Origin: JARIHC01 sp035692985
GTDB lineage: Bacteria > Patescibacteriota > Saccharimonadia > Saccharimonadales > UBA4665
NCBI GenBank assembly: GCA_035692985.1
Contig: DASSHG010000009.1
Span: 1 to 64,000, forward strand
DNA: 64,000 nt
Direction of reading: 5' to 3'
The notes under the pieces are model-generated. The model was not told the DNA's origin. It was given only the letters and a program-made list of their open reading frames with translations, and ran no database searches. A program made the position numbers and the translations under genes. Of the stretch, positions 21,046-30,112 are shown in pieces; within the stretch, counting starts at the first letter, position 1; every line of letters starts with the position of its first letter.

Positions 21046-21269
21046 TAAGTGACTTTGCTTTCCTGGGCTTCGGCCCACTTATGAGCACAGTGGTCATCTT
21101 GGTTTTGCTGATTATTTTCGCGTTTGAAATTTGGATGTTCGTCAGCGCTATCACCAATAAAGTCATTGCCGGTACCGCCAAAATCTGGTGGATCGTGGGG
21201 ATGGTGCTGATACACCCAATCGTGGCCATTATCTATTACTTTACCGACTATAAAAAAGAAGGCAGATAA
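21042..21269 (+). CDS. small membrane protein, PLDc_N-like (75 aa)
   Basis: Two membrane helices (about 12-37 and 46-66) with W-x-x-V-G-M-V-L-I-H-P-I-V-A-I-I-Y-Y between, close to the PLDc_N / phospholipase-D-nuclease N-terminal type of small membrane protein. Ends in a charged tail YKKEGR. Its stop overlaps the next gene's start (TAATG). Confidence 0.75.
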   Translation: MISDFAFLGFGPLMSTVVILVLLIIFAFEIWMFVSAITNKVIAGTAKIWWIVGMVLIHPIVAIIYYFTDYKKEGR

Positions 21270-21535
21270 TGGCCGCTCAACGATCCGACCCAGATAAAAT
21301 TACCGAGATATCCACCGAGGCTCTGCACAGGCTGATCCAACAGCGGGACAGCGCCTTTAAGCGCCTGCCCCTCCTCTTTACTTTGCTGGGCGCATTCGGG
21401 CTAATGGCAACGTTTTACGGATTCCAGCACATCATTAATAAGATTCCCGTACTGGCTGACAACCCCCTAATCACTCTCTGCGTAGGTTTGTTAACCCTTC
21501 TATTGACGGGTACTTTATACAAGAAACTTGGCTGA
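21269..21535 (+). CDS. small membrane protein (88 aa)
   Basis: Charged N-terminal helix (EALHRLIQQRDSAFKRL) then two membrane helices (about 33-55 and 64-84). Coupled to the upstream small membrane gene by a TAATG overlap. Function unknown; possibly forms a complex with its neighbour. Confidence 0.7.
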   Translation: MAAQRSDPDKITEISTEALHRLIQQRDSAFKRLPLLFTLLGAFGLMATFYGFQHIINKIPVLADNPLITLCVGLLTLLLTGTLYKKLG

Positions 21536-21616
21536 TGGTAAACCTGTTGTTCTGCGTTATTGCTTCTTAAAGGTGTCTGCTATATGCTGAGGATAGATTA
21601 AGCGTAAGGATTATCC

Positions 21617-22156
21617 ATGGCAAAAATACAAAGAAAAGTTATTGATAAGGTTTTCATCATGCTCGGCGTCTGTGCTACGGCAGTGTTGCTGGTAGTCGGC
21701 GGATTGGCCTGGTATGGTTATTCGTTCACTCATAAACAAGTAAAAGACGAGCTGTCGTCGCAAAAGATTTACTTTCCACTGAAAGGCAGCGCGGCGTTTA
21801 GCCCGGCTGAGTTCCCCGATCTTCAGAAATACGCCGGACAGCAAGTGGATACCGGCATCAAAGCCAAGGCTTACGCCAACGATTTCATTGGCCGGCACAT
21901 AAAAAAGATTGCCGATGGACAAACCTACTCCCAGGTCAGCACGGCGGCCCAGGCCGACCCAACCAACGCCACTTTGCAACAAGAAAAAAGCACCCTGTTC
22001 CAGGGTGAGACCCTGCGCGGTCTGCTACTGAACGCCTACGCGTTCGATACACTGGGCATGATTTCGTACTACGTGGCAATCACCGCTTTTATTGGCGCGA
22101 TTATTTTTGCCCTGCTGGTGTTGGCAGGTTTGGGACACCTCAAACGCCTGGGGTAA
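21617..22156 (+). CDS. membrane protein of ABC operon
   Basis: 179 residues: N-terminal membrane helix (about 12-36), an extracytoplasmic region of about 105 residues, and a second helix (about 148-175). Not recognised by family, but it directly precedes an ABC ATPase gene with one base between stop and ATG, so it is likely an accessory subunit or its regulator. Confidence 0.75.
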   Translation: MAKIQRKVIDKVFIMLGVCATAVLLVVGGLAWYGYSFTHKQVKDELSSQKIYFPLKGSAAFSPAEFPDLQKYAGQQVDTGIKAKAYANDFIGRHIKKIADGQTYSQVSTAAQADPTNATLQQEKSTLFQGETLRGLLLNAYAFDTLGMISYYVAITAFIGAIIFALLVLAGLGHLKRLG

Positions 22157-22157
22157 T

Positions 22158-22871
22158 ATGCAGCCGGCTATCCGCATCAAAAATCTTTCCGTAATTCTGG
22201 GCGGACACTTTAAGGCGCTCAAAGATGTCAGCGTTGACCTGCCGGCCGGTCAGGTGATTGGTTTTATCGGGCCAAGCGGGGCCGGTAAAACGACGTTGAT
22301 CCGCTCAATTATTGGACGACAGTCTATAACCGGAGGATCAATAGATGTGCTGGGAATACCGGCTGGTTCGGCCAAATTGCGGCCTGAAATCGGCTATATG
22401 CCGCAGGCTCCGGCCGCCTATTTCGATCTGACCGTACGCCAAAACCTCCGTTATTTCGCAAAAATGAGGGGTAAAAGCAGCGGCAGCGTTGAATCCGTAA
22501 TTAAGGAAGTCGGGCTGGATAAGCAAGCCAACCAGCTGGTATCGACACTATCGGGCGGACAAAAATCCCGCGTTTCTCTGGCCATTGCCCTACTGGGCGA
22601 ACCGAAGTTACTGGCTCTAGATGAACCGACGGTCGGGGTGGATCCGGTGCTACGACAACAATTGTGGCAACTTTTCCGCAAACTGACCGATAGCGGCTCA
22701 ACGCTGATAGTCAGCAGCCATGTCATGGACGAGGCCAGCCGCTGCGACCAGCTGCTGTTAATCCGCGAGGGCTCAATCCTGGCTTACGGAACTCCCGTCG
22801 AGTTAAAAAAGCAGACTGGCACGCATTCCGTTGAAGACAGTTTTTTGACGCTGGTGGAGGGTAAGAAATGA
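22158..22871 (+). CDS. ABC transporter ATP-binding protein (DrrA/ABC-2 type)
   Basis: 237 residues from the ATG at 22158; an upstream in-frame ATG lies inside the preceding gene. Walker A GPSGAGKT (38-45), Q-loop in YMPQAPAAY, signature LSGGQKSR, Walker B LLALDEP and a D-loop/H-switch VSSHVMDEASR. Partners the permease downstream (ATGA overlap). Such pairs export lipids, drugs or surface polymers. Confidence 0.93.
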   Translation: MQPAIRIKNLSVILGGHFKALKDVSVDLPAGQVIGFIGPSGAGKTTLIRSIIGRQSITGGSIDVLGIPAGSAKLRPEIGYMPQAPAAYFDLTVRQNLRYFAKMRGKSSGSVESVIKEVGLDKQANQLVSTLSGGQKSRVSLAIALLGEPKLLALDEPTVGVDPVLRQQLWQLFRKLTDSGSTLIVSSHVMDEASRCDQLLLIREGSILAYGTPVELKKQTGTHSVEDSFLTLVEGKK

Positions 22872-23602
22872 GTCCCGCTAAAACCAGTGCTACGGCCGCC
22901 CGGGTAATCCGCCAATTATCGCACGACCCCCGTTCATTGGCGCTGCTTTTCATAGTACCACCGGCGCTAATCACCATACTCAAGTACGTTTTCCAGGATG
23001 CGCCGCAGACCTTTGACTACATTGCGCCGATGCTGCTCGGCATTTTTCCTTTGGTGATAATGTTTCTGGTAACCTCCATTGCCACGCTGCGCGAACGCAC
23101 CAGCGGCACGCTCGACCGGCTGATGGTTACGCCGGTGGCGAAGATAGATTTCATATTCGGTTACGCGATAGCTTTTTCGCTGGTGGCATTGATCCAGGCC
23201 TCGATAACTTGCTTCGTTATGCTTGGACTCTTGCAAGTAACGGTGCTAGGCGGAACCCTGCCGGCTTTGATTAGCGCCGTGCTAGCGGCTTTCCTGGGTA
23301 CATCCATCGGCTTGTTCACAAGCGCTTTCGCTAACAGCGAGTTCCAGGCTATCCAATTCATGCCGGCTTTCGTTTTTCCCCAGCTATTGGTTTGCGGATT
23401 GTTCGTGGCCCGCGACCAGATGGCCCGGCCGCTGCAGTGGTTTGCCGACATTATGCCGCTGACTTATAGTGTTGATGCTATGAAACAGGTAACTAAGCAA
23501 AGTGCTTGGACCGGTACGCTATCGCGTGATTTGCTGGTGGTGGTTGGTTTTGGGATTGTAGCCCTGGTACTTGGCTCCATTACTATTCGACGCCAGGAGT
23601 AG
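22868..23602 (+). CDS. ABC-2 type transporter permease
   Basis: 244 residues with six predicted membrane helices and the ABC-2 pattern: RERTSGTLDRLMVTPV after the second helix, then FPQLLVCGLFVARDQM and the conserved end MPLTYSVDAMKQV. Overlaps the ATPase stop by 4 nt. Forms the membrane channel of the exporter. Confidence 0.92.
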   Translation: MSPAKTSATAARVIRQLSHDPRSLALLFIVPPALITILKYVFQDAPQTFDYIAPMLLGIFPLVIMFLVTSIATLRERTSGTLDRLMVTPVAKIDFIFGYAIAFSLVALIQASITCFVMLGLLQVTVLGGTLPALISAVLAAFLGTSIGLFTSAFANSEFQAIQFMPAFVFPQLLVCGLFVARDQMARPLQWFADIMPLTYSVDAMKQVTKQSAWTGTLSRDLLVVVGFGIVALVLGSITIRRQE

Positions 23603-23708
23603 CACGGCGTGATTAATATCGCTTGTGTTTTTATATTTTAGGCAGATAATGAGAAATGTGCTAGAACACAAAAATTCTGGCATGATAAATACACAAAGGT
23701 GAAACCAA

Positions 23709-23909
23709 ATGAAGGGTTTAGAAGAACTCTCTCGTAAGGCTCAGGTTGAAACGGGCGTGTTTGTACATGAGCTTGGCGCTTTCGTCATAGACGAGACGAC
23801 CAGGTTAGTCTTGCGCGAACCTATCGAGCTAGGCTGGGTCCTGGAGAAATCAGCGGCAGTCGTACCTCTGCCAGCTCCTGCCCACGCGCTGGAACCCATG
23901 GCGGCATAA
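23709..23909 (+). CDS. small hypothetical protein (66 aa)
   Basis: Starts MKGLEELSRKAQVE; ribosome-binding site AAAGGTG lies 9 nt before the ATG. Charged helix then strand-like VFVHELGAFVIDE and a Pro/Ala-rich tail. Stands alone between the ABC operon and tRNA-His. Not recognised. Confidence 0.5.
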   Translation: MKGLEELSRKAQVETGVFVHELGAFVIDETTRLVLREPIELGWVLEKSAAVVPLPAPAHALEPMAA

Positions 23910-23989
23910 GCGGTCATAAAAACTTGTCATTTTGGCAATGGTTGTTTATTTTTATATTTTTAGCGTTTGTAAAGTAATCAGTTTTTGCG

Positions 23990-24004
23990 TATAATCACCT
24001 CTGT
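23990..24004 (+). promoter_or_regulatory. tRNA-type promoter, copy 2 (His)
   Basis: TATAATCACCTCTGT, identical over 15 bases to the copies before tRNA-Gly and tRNA-Pro; -10 at 23990-23995, 13 nt before tRNA-His. Confidence 0.72.
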
Positions 24005-24008
24005 TTAT

Positions 24009-24086
<78 letters not shown>

Positions 24087-24091
24087 GATTA

Positions 24092-24538
24092 TTAGTGATG
24101 ATACTCGTGGACGATAGCATGGCCTTTGCCACGGGCAAGCAAGTAGCGGTTGACCGGCGTTGCAAAGATGAAAGCCACGAACAGGGCCAGCGTCAGGCTC
24201 CACCAGAATAGCAACGTGCCCGGACCAGCGGCTAAGGCGCCGGGAACCAGCAAGATTACGGCAGTATCGACAATTTCCATGGTGACTATCGACATGGTAT
24301 CCGAAGCCAGAGCTATCCGGCCGGCTCGTTTAAATGGCAACCCGCTCCGCAGTAAAGGCCGCATTGTCATAAGATAACCGAAGAAGAAAGCCAGCGGAAT
24401 AGTCAGGCATTCGGTGGCCAAGTTGCTCCAATTCAACCCCGAGCCGATAACGCTGCCCAGTACTTCGCCAATAGCGCAACCGCTCAGGCAATGCAGGGTG
24501 GCCATGATGGCTAGTTTTGTAAGTGCCATAGCTTCCAT
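24092..24538 (-). CDS. DUF4396 membrane protein
   Basis: 148 residues with four predicted helices. The start region ATLHCLSGCAIGEVLGSVIG and the middle WSNLATECLTIPLAFFFGYLMTMRPL match DUF4396; the C-terminus has a His-rich tail (GKGHAIVHEYHH). DUF4396 genes are often near metal transport genes, and here a P-type ATPase is divergently transcribed 32 nt away. Cys pair HCLSGC and terminal histidines could bind metal; inference only. Confidence 0.82.
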   Translation of the reverse strand: MEAMALTKLAIMATLHCLSGCAIGEVLGSVIGSGLNWSNLATECLTIPLAFFFGYLMTMRPLLRSGLPFKRAGRIALASDTMSIVTMEIVDTAVILLVPGALAAGPGTLLFWWSLTLALFVAFIFATPVNRYLLARGKGHAIVHEYHH

Positions 24539-24570
24539 TATAATCGGAAGAACGATTAAACTAGGAATTC

Positions 24571-26403
24571 ATGAAACGCGTACTGCATTTTTTGTGCCAT
24601 TATAAGCTGTTTAGCTTAGCCGTATTGACTATCGTGGCTGGCCTAGTGCTGCAATTTAGCGGTCACCAGACTATCGCAAAATGGCTGATAAGTGTCGTTT
24701 CGATCGGGGAGGTCTTGCCGCTGGCCTGGAACATGTGGCAGGATATCCGGTCCGGCCGGTATGGAATTGATATCTTAGCGGCGACTGCCATCATCGCTTC
24801 AGTAGTTCTCGGACAGTATTGGGCGGCCATAGTGATTGTGCTAATGCTGACTGGCGGTGAGGCGCTGGAAGATTTTGCCCATCACCGCGCCCAGACGGAG
24901 CTAGATGAACTGCTCAAGCACGCGCCGCAAAAAGCCCGTATGTTGCGCAAAGGCAAAATTACGGAAGTGCCGGTAAGCGAGCTAAAAGTTGGCGATAAGA
25001 TTATCATTAACGCCGGTGATCTAGTGCCGGCCGATGCCGTAGTGCTAGAAGGGTCGGCTAATTTTGACGAATCGTCTTTGACCGGTGAAAGCCTGCCCCA
25101 GTCCAAATCGACTAAAGACGATTTGCTTAGCGGCGCTATTAACCTGGACGGCGCAGTGACAGCCAAGGTGACCGCCGCGGCCAAGGATAGCCAATACCAG
25201 CAGATCATTAAACTGGTACGCAGTGCCGCCGGCAGCCAGGCGCCGTTCGTCCGGTTGGCCGACCGTTATAGTATCCCTTTTACGCTCGTGGCCTATGCTA
25301 TCGCCGGGTCAGTTTGGGCCTATACTGGCCAGCCTATTCGTTTCCTGGAGGTGATTGTAGTGGCTACGCCTTGCCCATTATTGTTGGCAGCCCCAATCGC
25401 GCTAATCAGCGGGATGGCTAGAGCCAGTAAGTACGGTATCATCGTCAAGACCGGGTCAGCGCTGGAACGGCTGGCCGAAGCCCGGTCCATGGCTTTTGAT
25501 AAGACCGGTACGCTGACCCGAGGCAATCTGACGGTCGGCGACATCAGCGTCTACGGCCAATACACGAAAGATGAAGTTTTGGGTTTGGCGGCAAGCTTAG
25601 AACAAGGTTCTAATCATTTAATCGCCCGCGCCATTATTGCCGGTGCCCAAGACCGGGGACTTAAAACTAAAAAAGCCAAGCACGTCCGTGAAGTGCCGGG
25701 TCTGGGTTTATCATCTGCCGTAAAAGGTAAAGAGGTGCTGGTTGGACGCCTGAGCTTCCTAGAAAAAAATAGTATTAAAATGCCACCCAGGTTTCATCAA
25801 GGTAACTCGCAGCAGAGCGTGGTTTATGTAGCTATGGATGGCAAGCTGGCTGGCATTATCAGCCTAAAGGATGAGTTGCGGCCGGAAACCGCCGATACAT
25901 TGGCACGGCTGCGCGAGTTGGGTATCCGCGAGACTCTCATGGTTACCGGTGATAACAAGGCGACCGCTCAGGCTATAGCCAACCAGCTCGGTATCAGTCA
26001 CGTACACGCCGAGGCCTTGCCCGCCGAAAAACTACACATCCTGGATGAGATTAAGCAGCGCCCCATCGCTTTCGTGGGCGACGGCGTCAATGACGCGCCA
26101 ATCCTGACGGCCGCGGATATTGGAATCGCCCTGGGCGCCCGCGGCTCGACCGCCGCCAGCGAGTCAGCGGATATGGTTATTATGCTGGATGATCTGGGCC
26201 GGGTGCCCGTGGCGGTAGCAGTGGCTAAACAAACCTTCCGGATAGCCCGGCAAAGTATTTTAATCGGTATCGGTCTGAGTGTGATGCTGATGCTTGTTTT
26301 TGCTACCGGTAAATTTTCACCCCTGACTGGCGCCGTAGTCCAGGAAGGCGTAGATATATTCGTAATTTTCAACGCTTTGCGTGCTCATATGATTACTACG
26401 TAA
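24571..26403 (+). CDS. heavy-metal-type P-type ATPase (CPL motif, no N-terminal metal domain)
   Basis: 610 residues. Phosphorylation site D310 in DKTGTLT, TGES in the actuator domain (SLTGESLPQS), hinge GDGVNDAP at 503-510, and the intramembrane metal site C268-P-L in ATPCPLLLAAP instead of CPC/CPH. No heavy-metal-associated domain precedes the first helix. Belongs to P1B-type ion pumps; the metal cannot be read from the sequence. Divergent from the DUF4396 gene with which it may be co-regulated. Ends overlapping the convergent kinase-like gene by 8 nt. Confidence 0.9.
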   Translation: MKRVLHFLCHYKLFSLAVLTIVAGLVLQFSGHQTIAKWLISVVSIGEVLPLAWNMWQDIRSGRYGIDILAATAIIASVVLGQYWAAIVIVLMLTGGEALEDFAHHRAQTELDELLKHAPQKARMLRKGKITEVPVSELKVGDKIIINAGDLVPADAVVLEGSANFDESSLTGESLPQSKSTKDDLLSGAINLDGAVTAKVTAAAKDSQYQQIIKLVRSAAGSQAPFVRLADRYSIPFTLVAYAIAGSVWAYTGQPIRFLEVIVVATPCPLLLAAPIALISGMARASKYGIIVKTGSALERLAEARSMAFDKTGTLTRGNLTVGDISVYGQYTKDEVLGLAASLEQGSNHLIARAIIAGAQDRGLKTKKAKHVREVPGLGLSSAVKGKEVLVGRLSFLEKNSIKMPPRFHQGNSQQSVVYVAMDGKLAGIISLKDELRPETADTLARLRELGIRETLMVTGDNKATAQAIANQLGISHVHAEALPAEKLHILDEIKQRPIAFVGDGVNDAPILTAADIGIALGARGSTAASESADMVIMLDDLGRVPVAVAVAKQTFRIARQSILIGIGLSVMLMLVFATGKFSPLTGAVVQEGVDIFVIFNALRAHMITT

Positions 26404-27025
26404 GAAATCGCAGCGCGCCTGCCACTAGCACCGGTACCAGCAGATTATCCAAGCCGGCCACGCCGACATTTTCTACCGCGCTGGTAACTACTGAAAGATC
26501 AAAGATGAAAATCGCGGTCAGGTGCTGGCTGCTCTTGTACGAAAAGCCAGCTAAGATAGCCGCCGAAACTACCAGGAAAGTTAGCGTACCCAAGATGCTC
26601 TTGGCATGTCCAAACACTATGTACCGGAAACGCTGGCCGTAGCGTGTACCGATAACGGCCGCGAAACCGTCCGCCAGGCTCATTTGCAGAAGCGCCGCCG
26701 CGTAAATCCATTTGTCGTGAGTGATAAACGTGACGGCGCCTACGGCTAGCGCGAAAAACAATTCTCCCCAAGTCGGCCGTTGCACGGTATGGATAGCCCG
26801 GAAAACGCGTAAGTATTTTGATACGCCGACCACCAGCAAAAAGGCTACACTTAGCAACCGGATCTCATTCCAGCTTAGGAAAAACGGCCAAAATGCCACG
26901 AACGTGCCCACAGAAATGTGGACGAACTTGCGCGTGAATTCAGTGTGCAGCCTTTGTTTGCGCCACCAAAGCTCACCAATTACCAACAATAAAAAAACTA
27001 CCAGGCAAGTCGCGAGAATTCTCAT
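26396..27025 (-). CDS. dolichol/phytol/diacylglycerol kinase-like membrane protein
   Basis: 209 residues, about six helices. RKFVHISVGTFVAFWPFF (residues 30-47), ADGFAAVIGTRYG and GHAKSILGTLTFL are the family motifs of CTP-dependent polyprenol/diacylglycerol kinases (DGK1/VTE5/SEC59 group). It would phosphorylate a lipid alcohol in the membrane, e.g. to recycle prenol carriers. The start MRILAT at 27025 was preferred over an ATG six codons upstream. Confidence 0.8.
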   Translation of the reverse strand: MRILATCLVVFLLLVIGELWWRKQRLHTEFTRKFVHISVGTFVAFWPFFLSWNEIRLLSVAFLLVVGVSKYLRVFRAIHTVQRPTWGELFFALAVGAVTFITHDKWIYAAALLQMSLADGFAAVIGTRYGQRFRYIVFGHAKSILGTLTFLVVSAAILAGFSYKSSQHLTAIFIFDLSVVTSAVENVGVAGLDNLLVPVLVAGALRFLT

Positions 27026-27046
27026 GCTTTGATTGTACAGCAAAAT

Positions 27047-27123
27047 TGGTCGGGGATGCGGGATTTGAACCCACGACCTCCGCGTCCCGAACGCGGCGCG
27101 CTACCAGGCTGCGCTAATCCCCG
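27047..27123 (-). tRNA. tRNA-Pro (anticodon CGG)
   Basis: Acceptor CGGGGAT/ATCCCCG, D arm GCGC...GCGC, anticodon stem CCGCG/CGCGG with loop TTCGGGA, T arm GTGGG-TTCAAAT-CCCGC, CCA encoded. Second gene of a tRNA-Pro pair. Confidence 0.95.
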
Positions 27124-27141
27124 AAACTATCGTCATTGTAA

Positions 27142-27218
27142 TGGTCGGGGAGACAGGATTTGAACCTGCGACCCCGCGCTCCCAAAGCGCGTGCGCTACC
27201 GGACTGCGCCACTCCCCG
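27142..27218 (-). tRNA. tRNA-Pro (anticodon TGG)
   Basis: Acceptor CGGGGAG/CTCCCCG, D arm GCGC...GCGC, anticodon stem CGCGC/GCGCG with loop TTTGGGA, T arm GCAGG-TTCAAAT-CCTGT, CCA encoded. First gene of the pair. Confidence 0.95.
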
Positions 27219-27228
27219 ACATATAAAT

Positions 27229-27243
27229 ACAGAGGTGATTATA
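27229..27243 (-). promoter_or_regulatory. tRNA-type promoter, copy 3 (Pro-Pro unit)
   Basis: Minus-strand TATAATCACCTCTGT preceded by TGA, with -10 at 27238-27243. It overlaps the very end of the upstream ymdB gene. Confidence 0.72.
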
Positions 27244-28026
27244 TCAGAAAACTTGTCGAATTTGCTCAATAGAATTGGCTAGGCCGTTTTTGTTGGCGTT
27301 AACGAGCACGGCGTTGAATTGTTTTGGGCCTTTGGTTTCTAAAATGTTGCGGGTTGGTTTGCCGTCGCGCCAGCGAGGGATAACACTGTCAAATGTGATA
27401 CCCAATGAGGCGTCCAGCGCGCCGCACATACCGACGTCGGTGACATGTGCCGTACCACCCGGCAGTACTCGCACGTCGGCCGTCGGCACGTGCCAATGGT
27501 CACCGGCCACCAACGTGGCCCGGCCATCCAGGTAGTGCCCGATGACGACTTTTTCGCTACTGAAGTCGCCATGCAGATTCACGACGATTGCCTTTTTCTC
27601 GACATCTTTTTGGTCTTCCAAAATCCTGTCGATGATTTGCAACGGGTTATCTATCGGTTTATCGGCATCTTTACCAACGATTTGTCCTAGCAAACTGACA
27701 ACCAGTACACCGTCAATATATTTCCAGCCGAGCCCTGGCGTGCCATCCGGATAGTTGGCCGGCCGGATGATTGGTTGCTTGGGATCGCTCATGGCGGGAA
27801 TGATATCTTCGCGGTGCAAGCTCCAGTTGCCACCGGTGCAAAAATCCACGCCGGCTTTCCGTAACCTTTTGAAATCCGCCAATGTTATCCCCTTGCCCTC
27901 GCTGACATTCTCGGCCTGCGCGATGACCAGGTCAATTTTCTTATCTTTACGGAGCCCGGGTAAGACCTTCTCAACCGTCTCGATGCCCATCTCGCCCATC
28001 ACATCACCAACATAGAGAATGCTCAT
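27244..28026 (-). CDS. ymdB: YmdB-family metallophosphoesterase
   Basis: 260 residues. Metal-binding pattern of the calcineurin-like fold: GDVMGEMG (7-14), AQAENVSEG, TGGNWSLH, VNLHGDFSSEKV and GDHWHVPTADVRVLPGG. YmdB proteins hydrolyse cyclic dinucleotides/2',3'-cAMP and affect RNase Y; the gene follows rny with a 9-nt gap here, the standard arrangement. Confidence 0.93.
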   Translation of the reverse strand: MSILYVGDVMGEMGIETVEKVLPGLRKDKKIDLVIAQAENVSEGKGITLADFKRLRKAGVDFCTGGNWSLHREDIIPAMSDPKQPIIRPANYPDGTPGLGWKYIDGVLVVSLLGQIVGKDADKPIDNPLQIIDRILEDQKDVEKKAIVVNLHGDFSSEKVVIGHYLDGRATLVAGDHWHVPTADVRVLPGGTAHVTDVGMCGALDASLGITFDSVIPRWRDGKPTRNILETKGPKQFNAVLVNANKNGLANSIEQIRQVF

Positions 28027-28035
28027 AGAGGTGTT

Positions 28036-29544
28036 TTACTTAGCGAACTCTATGGCGCGGGTTTCGCGGATGACGTTCACTTTGATGGTACCGGGATATT
28101 GCATGGTGGACTCAATCTTAGTGGCAATGTCGCGGGCCAATTTGATGGCGCTGAGGTCGTCAATCGATTGCGGCTTAACAAAAACCCTGACTTCGCGGCC
28201 GGCGCTGATGGCGTACGATTTCTCGATGCCCTTGAAACCATTGGCGACATTTTCCAGGTCACGCATACGGTCTCCGAAATTCTCGGCCGAGATATTGCGG
28301 GCGCCCGGGCGGGCAGCACTAATAGCATCAACCGTGCGGACAACTAAAGCCTCCACGGTCGTGGCCTCGACGTCATCGTGGTGCTGTTCGGCAGCCAGCG
28401 CGACCTCTTCCGGTGCACCGTATTTGCGCAGGATCTCGCCGGAAATATGGTGATGCTTGCCTTCCATCTTGTGTGTCAGCGCCTTGCCGATATCGTGGAC
28501 TAAGGCAGCGTATTTAGCCGTTTTGATGTCAGCGCCGACTTCCTCGGCGATCACCGCCGAGATGTGCGCCATTTCGGTAGAGTGCTTCAAGACGTTCTGG
28601 CCATAGCTGGTGCGGTATTTTAGCTCGCCCAGCAGTTGCAAAATTTCTTTCGGAATGCCCACTACGCCGACTTCGCGGGCAGCGTCTTCACCAGCCCGGA
28701 CAACATCTTTCTCAACTTGCTTTTGGGCCTTGGCGACAACTTCTTCAATCCGGCCCGGATGAATCCGGCCGTCTTTTATGAGCATTTCCATGGCCTGGCG
28801 GGCTACCTCGCGGCGCACCGGATCAAAGCTGCTCAAAACTATGTAGCCAGGCGTATCATCAACCATGATATCGACGCCGGTCGCCCGTTGCAGGGCCTGA
28901 ATATTGCGGCCTTCCTTGCCGATAATCCGGCCTTTCATTTCATCATCTTCCAGTTTAATGCTGGTAACTGTGCGTTCGGCCGTAACCTCGCTGGCCATAC
29001 GCTCCATGGCGGTGGTGATAATGACGGCTGCCTTTTCTTCGGCATTATCCCGGGCTTCGTTCTGCATTTTTTCAACCAGTCCAAGCAGGTCGTTTTTGAT
29101 ATCGCGTTCGGTCATTTGCATAAGCTTGTCGGCGGCATCAGCCTTGGAAAGCTTGGCGATTTTCTCCAGCTTGTCTTGTTGTTTACCACGGATCTCGCGG
29201 ATTTCGTTTTTCAGTTCGTCAACCTCGTCTTCGCTTTTGCGAAGTTTCTCGCCGCGCTTGTCGAGCTCGTCGAGTTTTTTGTCCAGAGCCTCTTCGCGCG
29301 TTATCAGGCGTTTCTCCAGGTCCTTCAATTCCCGGCGCCGGGACTGCTCTTCTTTACGCGTTTCTTCAACGGCTTTGTTGGCTTCTTCGCGGGCTTGTTC
29401 CACCAGCTTTTCAGCCTCTTTTTTAGCCTTTTGGAGTTCTTTTTTAGCTTTTTCTTCTGCCGAGCCGACACGCTGTTTATTGATTGCCACATTGGCACCA
29501 AAACCAGCAGCCAGCCCAACTATAGCGAGCAATACTGCTAACAT
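28036..29544 (-). CDS. rny: ribonuclease Y
   Basis: 502 residues. N-terminal membrane anchor (about 2-20), a long coiled coil (25-150), a KH domain (IGKEGRNIQALQRATGVDIM about 210-229) and an HD domain (HSTEMAHISAVIAEE ... LVHDIGKAL, then HHHISGEIL). Membrane-bound endoribonuclease that starts mRNA decay. Ribosome-binding site AAAGGA precedes the ATG. Several long frames on the other strand are only shadows of its coiled-coil codons. Confidence 0.97.
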   Translation of the reverse strand: MLAVLLAIVGLAAGFGANVAINKQRVGSAEEKAKKELQKAKKEAEKLVEQAREEANKAVEETRKEEQSRRRELKDLEKRLITREEALDKKLDELDKRGEKLRKSEDEVDELKNEIREIRGKQQDKLEKIAKLSKADAADKLMQMTERDIKNDLLGLVEKMQNEARDNAEEKAAVIITTAMERMASEVTAERTVTSIKLEDDEMKGRIIGKEGRNIQALQRATGVDIMVDDTPGYIVLSSFDPVRREVARQAMEMLIKDGRIHPGRIEEVVAKAQKQVEKDVVRAGEDAAREVGVVGIPKEILQLLGELKYRTSYGQNVLKHSTEMAHISAVIAEEVGADIKTAKYAALVHDIGKALTHKMEGKHHHISGEILRKYGAPEEVALAAEQHHDDVEATTVEALVVRTVDAISAARPGARNISAENFGDRMRDLENVANGFKGIEKSYAISAGREVRVFVKPQSIDDLSAIKLARDIATKIESTMQYPGTIKVNVIRETRAIEFAK

Positions 29545-29711
29545 ACTAGGTCCTTTCTATCTGCAGACCGGCGGTTCAAACAATCGCTATCACGTCTCTA
29601 GCCTGATAAAACCAATCTGTAAGTTCGAATTAATTTAGGGTTTGTGAGGATCTGCAACTCTCAAAACGTGGCAATTCCTACCTTTAATATACGCCGCGCG
29701 GGCAGCCCTGG

Positions 29712-30104
29712 TCAATGTTTCGGCTTGGTTATATGCGGCGGGGAGCCATACTCAGGTATTACAAGTTTGTCGTTTTTGCCGGCCCGTAATTCCTTGATTG
29801 ACACTTGAATCCAGTTAGTGCCGGTTGCGCCAATAATTGGAATTGTTAGACTGTCGGCCAATGCGTTGGCCACGGTGACACCGATACGCAAGCCGGTAAA
29901 ACTGCCCGGACCTTTAAAAACCGCTATGGCATTCAGGCCGTTTAATGAGCAGTCTTGGGATTCAAGCAATTCCTTTATCTTAATGTGGATTGTTTCAGCC
30001 AGTTGCCGGTGCGCCTGCCAAACTTCATAAGCTAATTGCCGGTCATCGTTAAACAAGCCGATTTCGGCCTCTGGTTTATCGGTACGGATGGTTAGTATTA
30101 GCAT
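29712..30104 (-). CDS. tsaB: short TsaB-like protein (t6A synthesis)
   Basis: 130 residues, little more than half of normal TsaB. The ASKHA N-terminal half is present: LTIRTDKPEAEIGLF, then AIAVFKGPGSFTGLRIGVTVANALAD. The second lobe is missing; after NWIQVSIKELRAGKNDK the protein ends. TsaB pairs with TsaD and TsaE to make threonylcarbamoyl-adenosine in tRNAs; the N-terminal lobe is the part that contacts TsaD, so the short form may still work. Stop lies clear of other genes, so this is not a frame break by eye. Confidence 0.8.
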   Translation of the reverse strand: MLILTIRTDKPEAEIGLFNDDRQLAYEVWQAHRQLAETIHIKIKELLESQDCSLNGLNAIAVFKGPGSFTGLRIGVTVANALADSLTIPIIGATGTNWIQVSIKELRAGKNDKLVIPEYGSPPHITKPKH

Positions 30105-30112
30105 AATATTCG

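Noticed and set aside
28636..29638. Long plus-strand frames of 244-301 codons opposite rny
   Set aside because: They mirror the coiled-coil codons of RNase Y (Phe/Leu- and Ser-rich shadows) and have no start signals.
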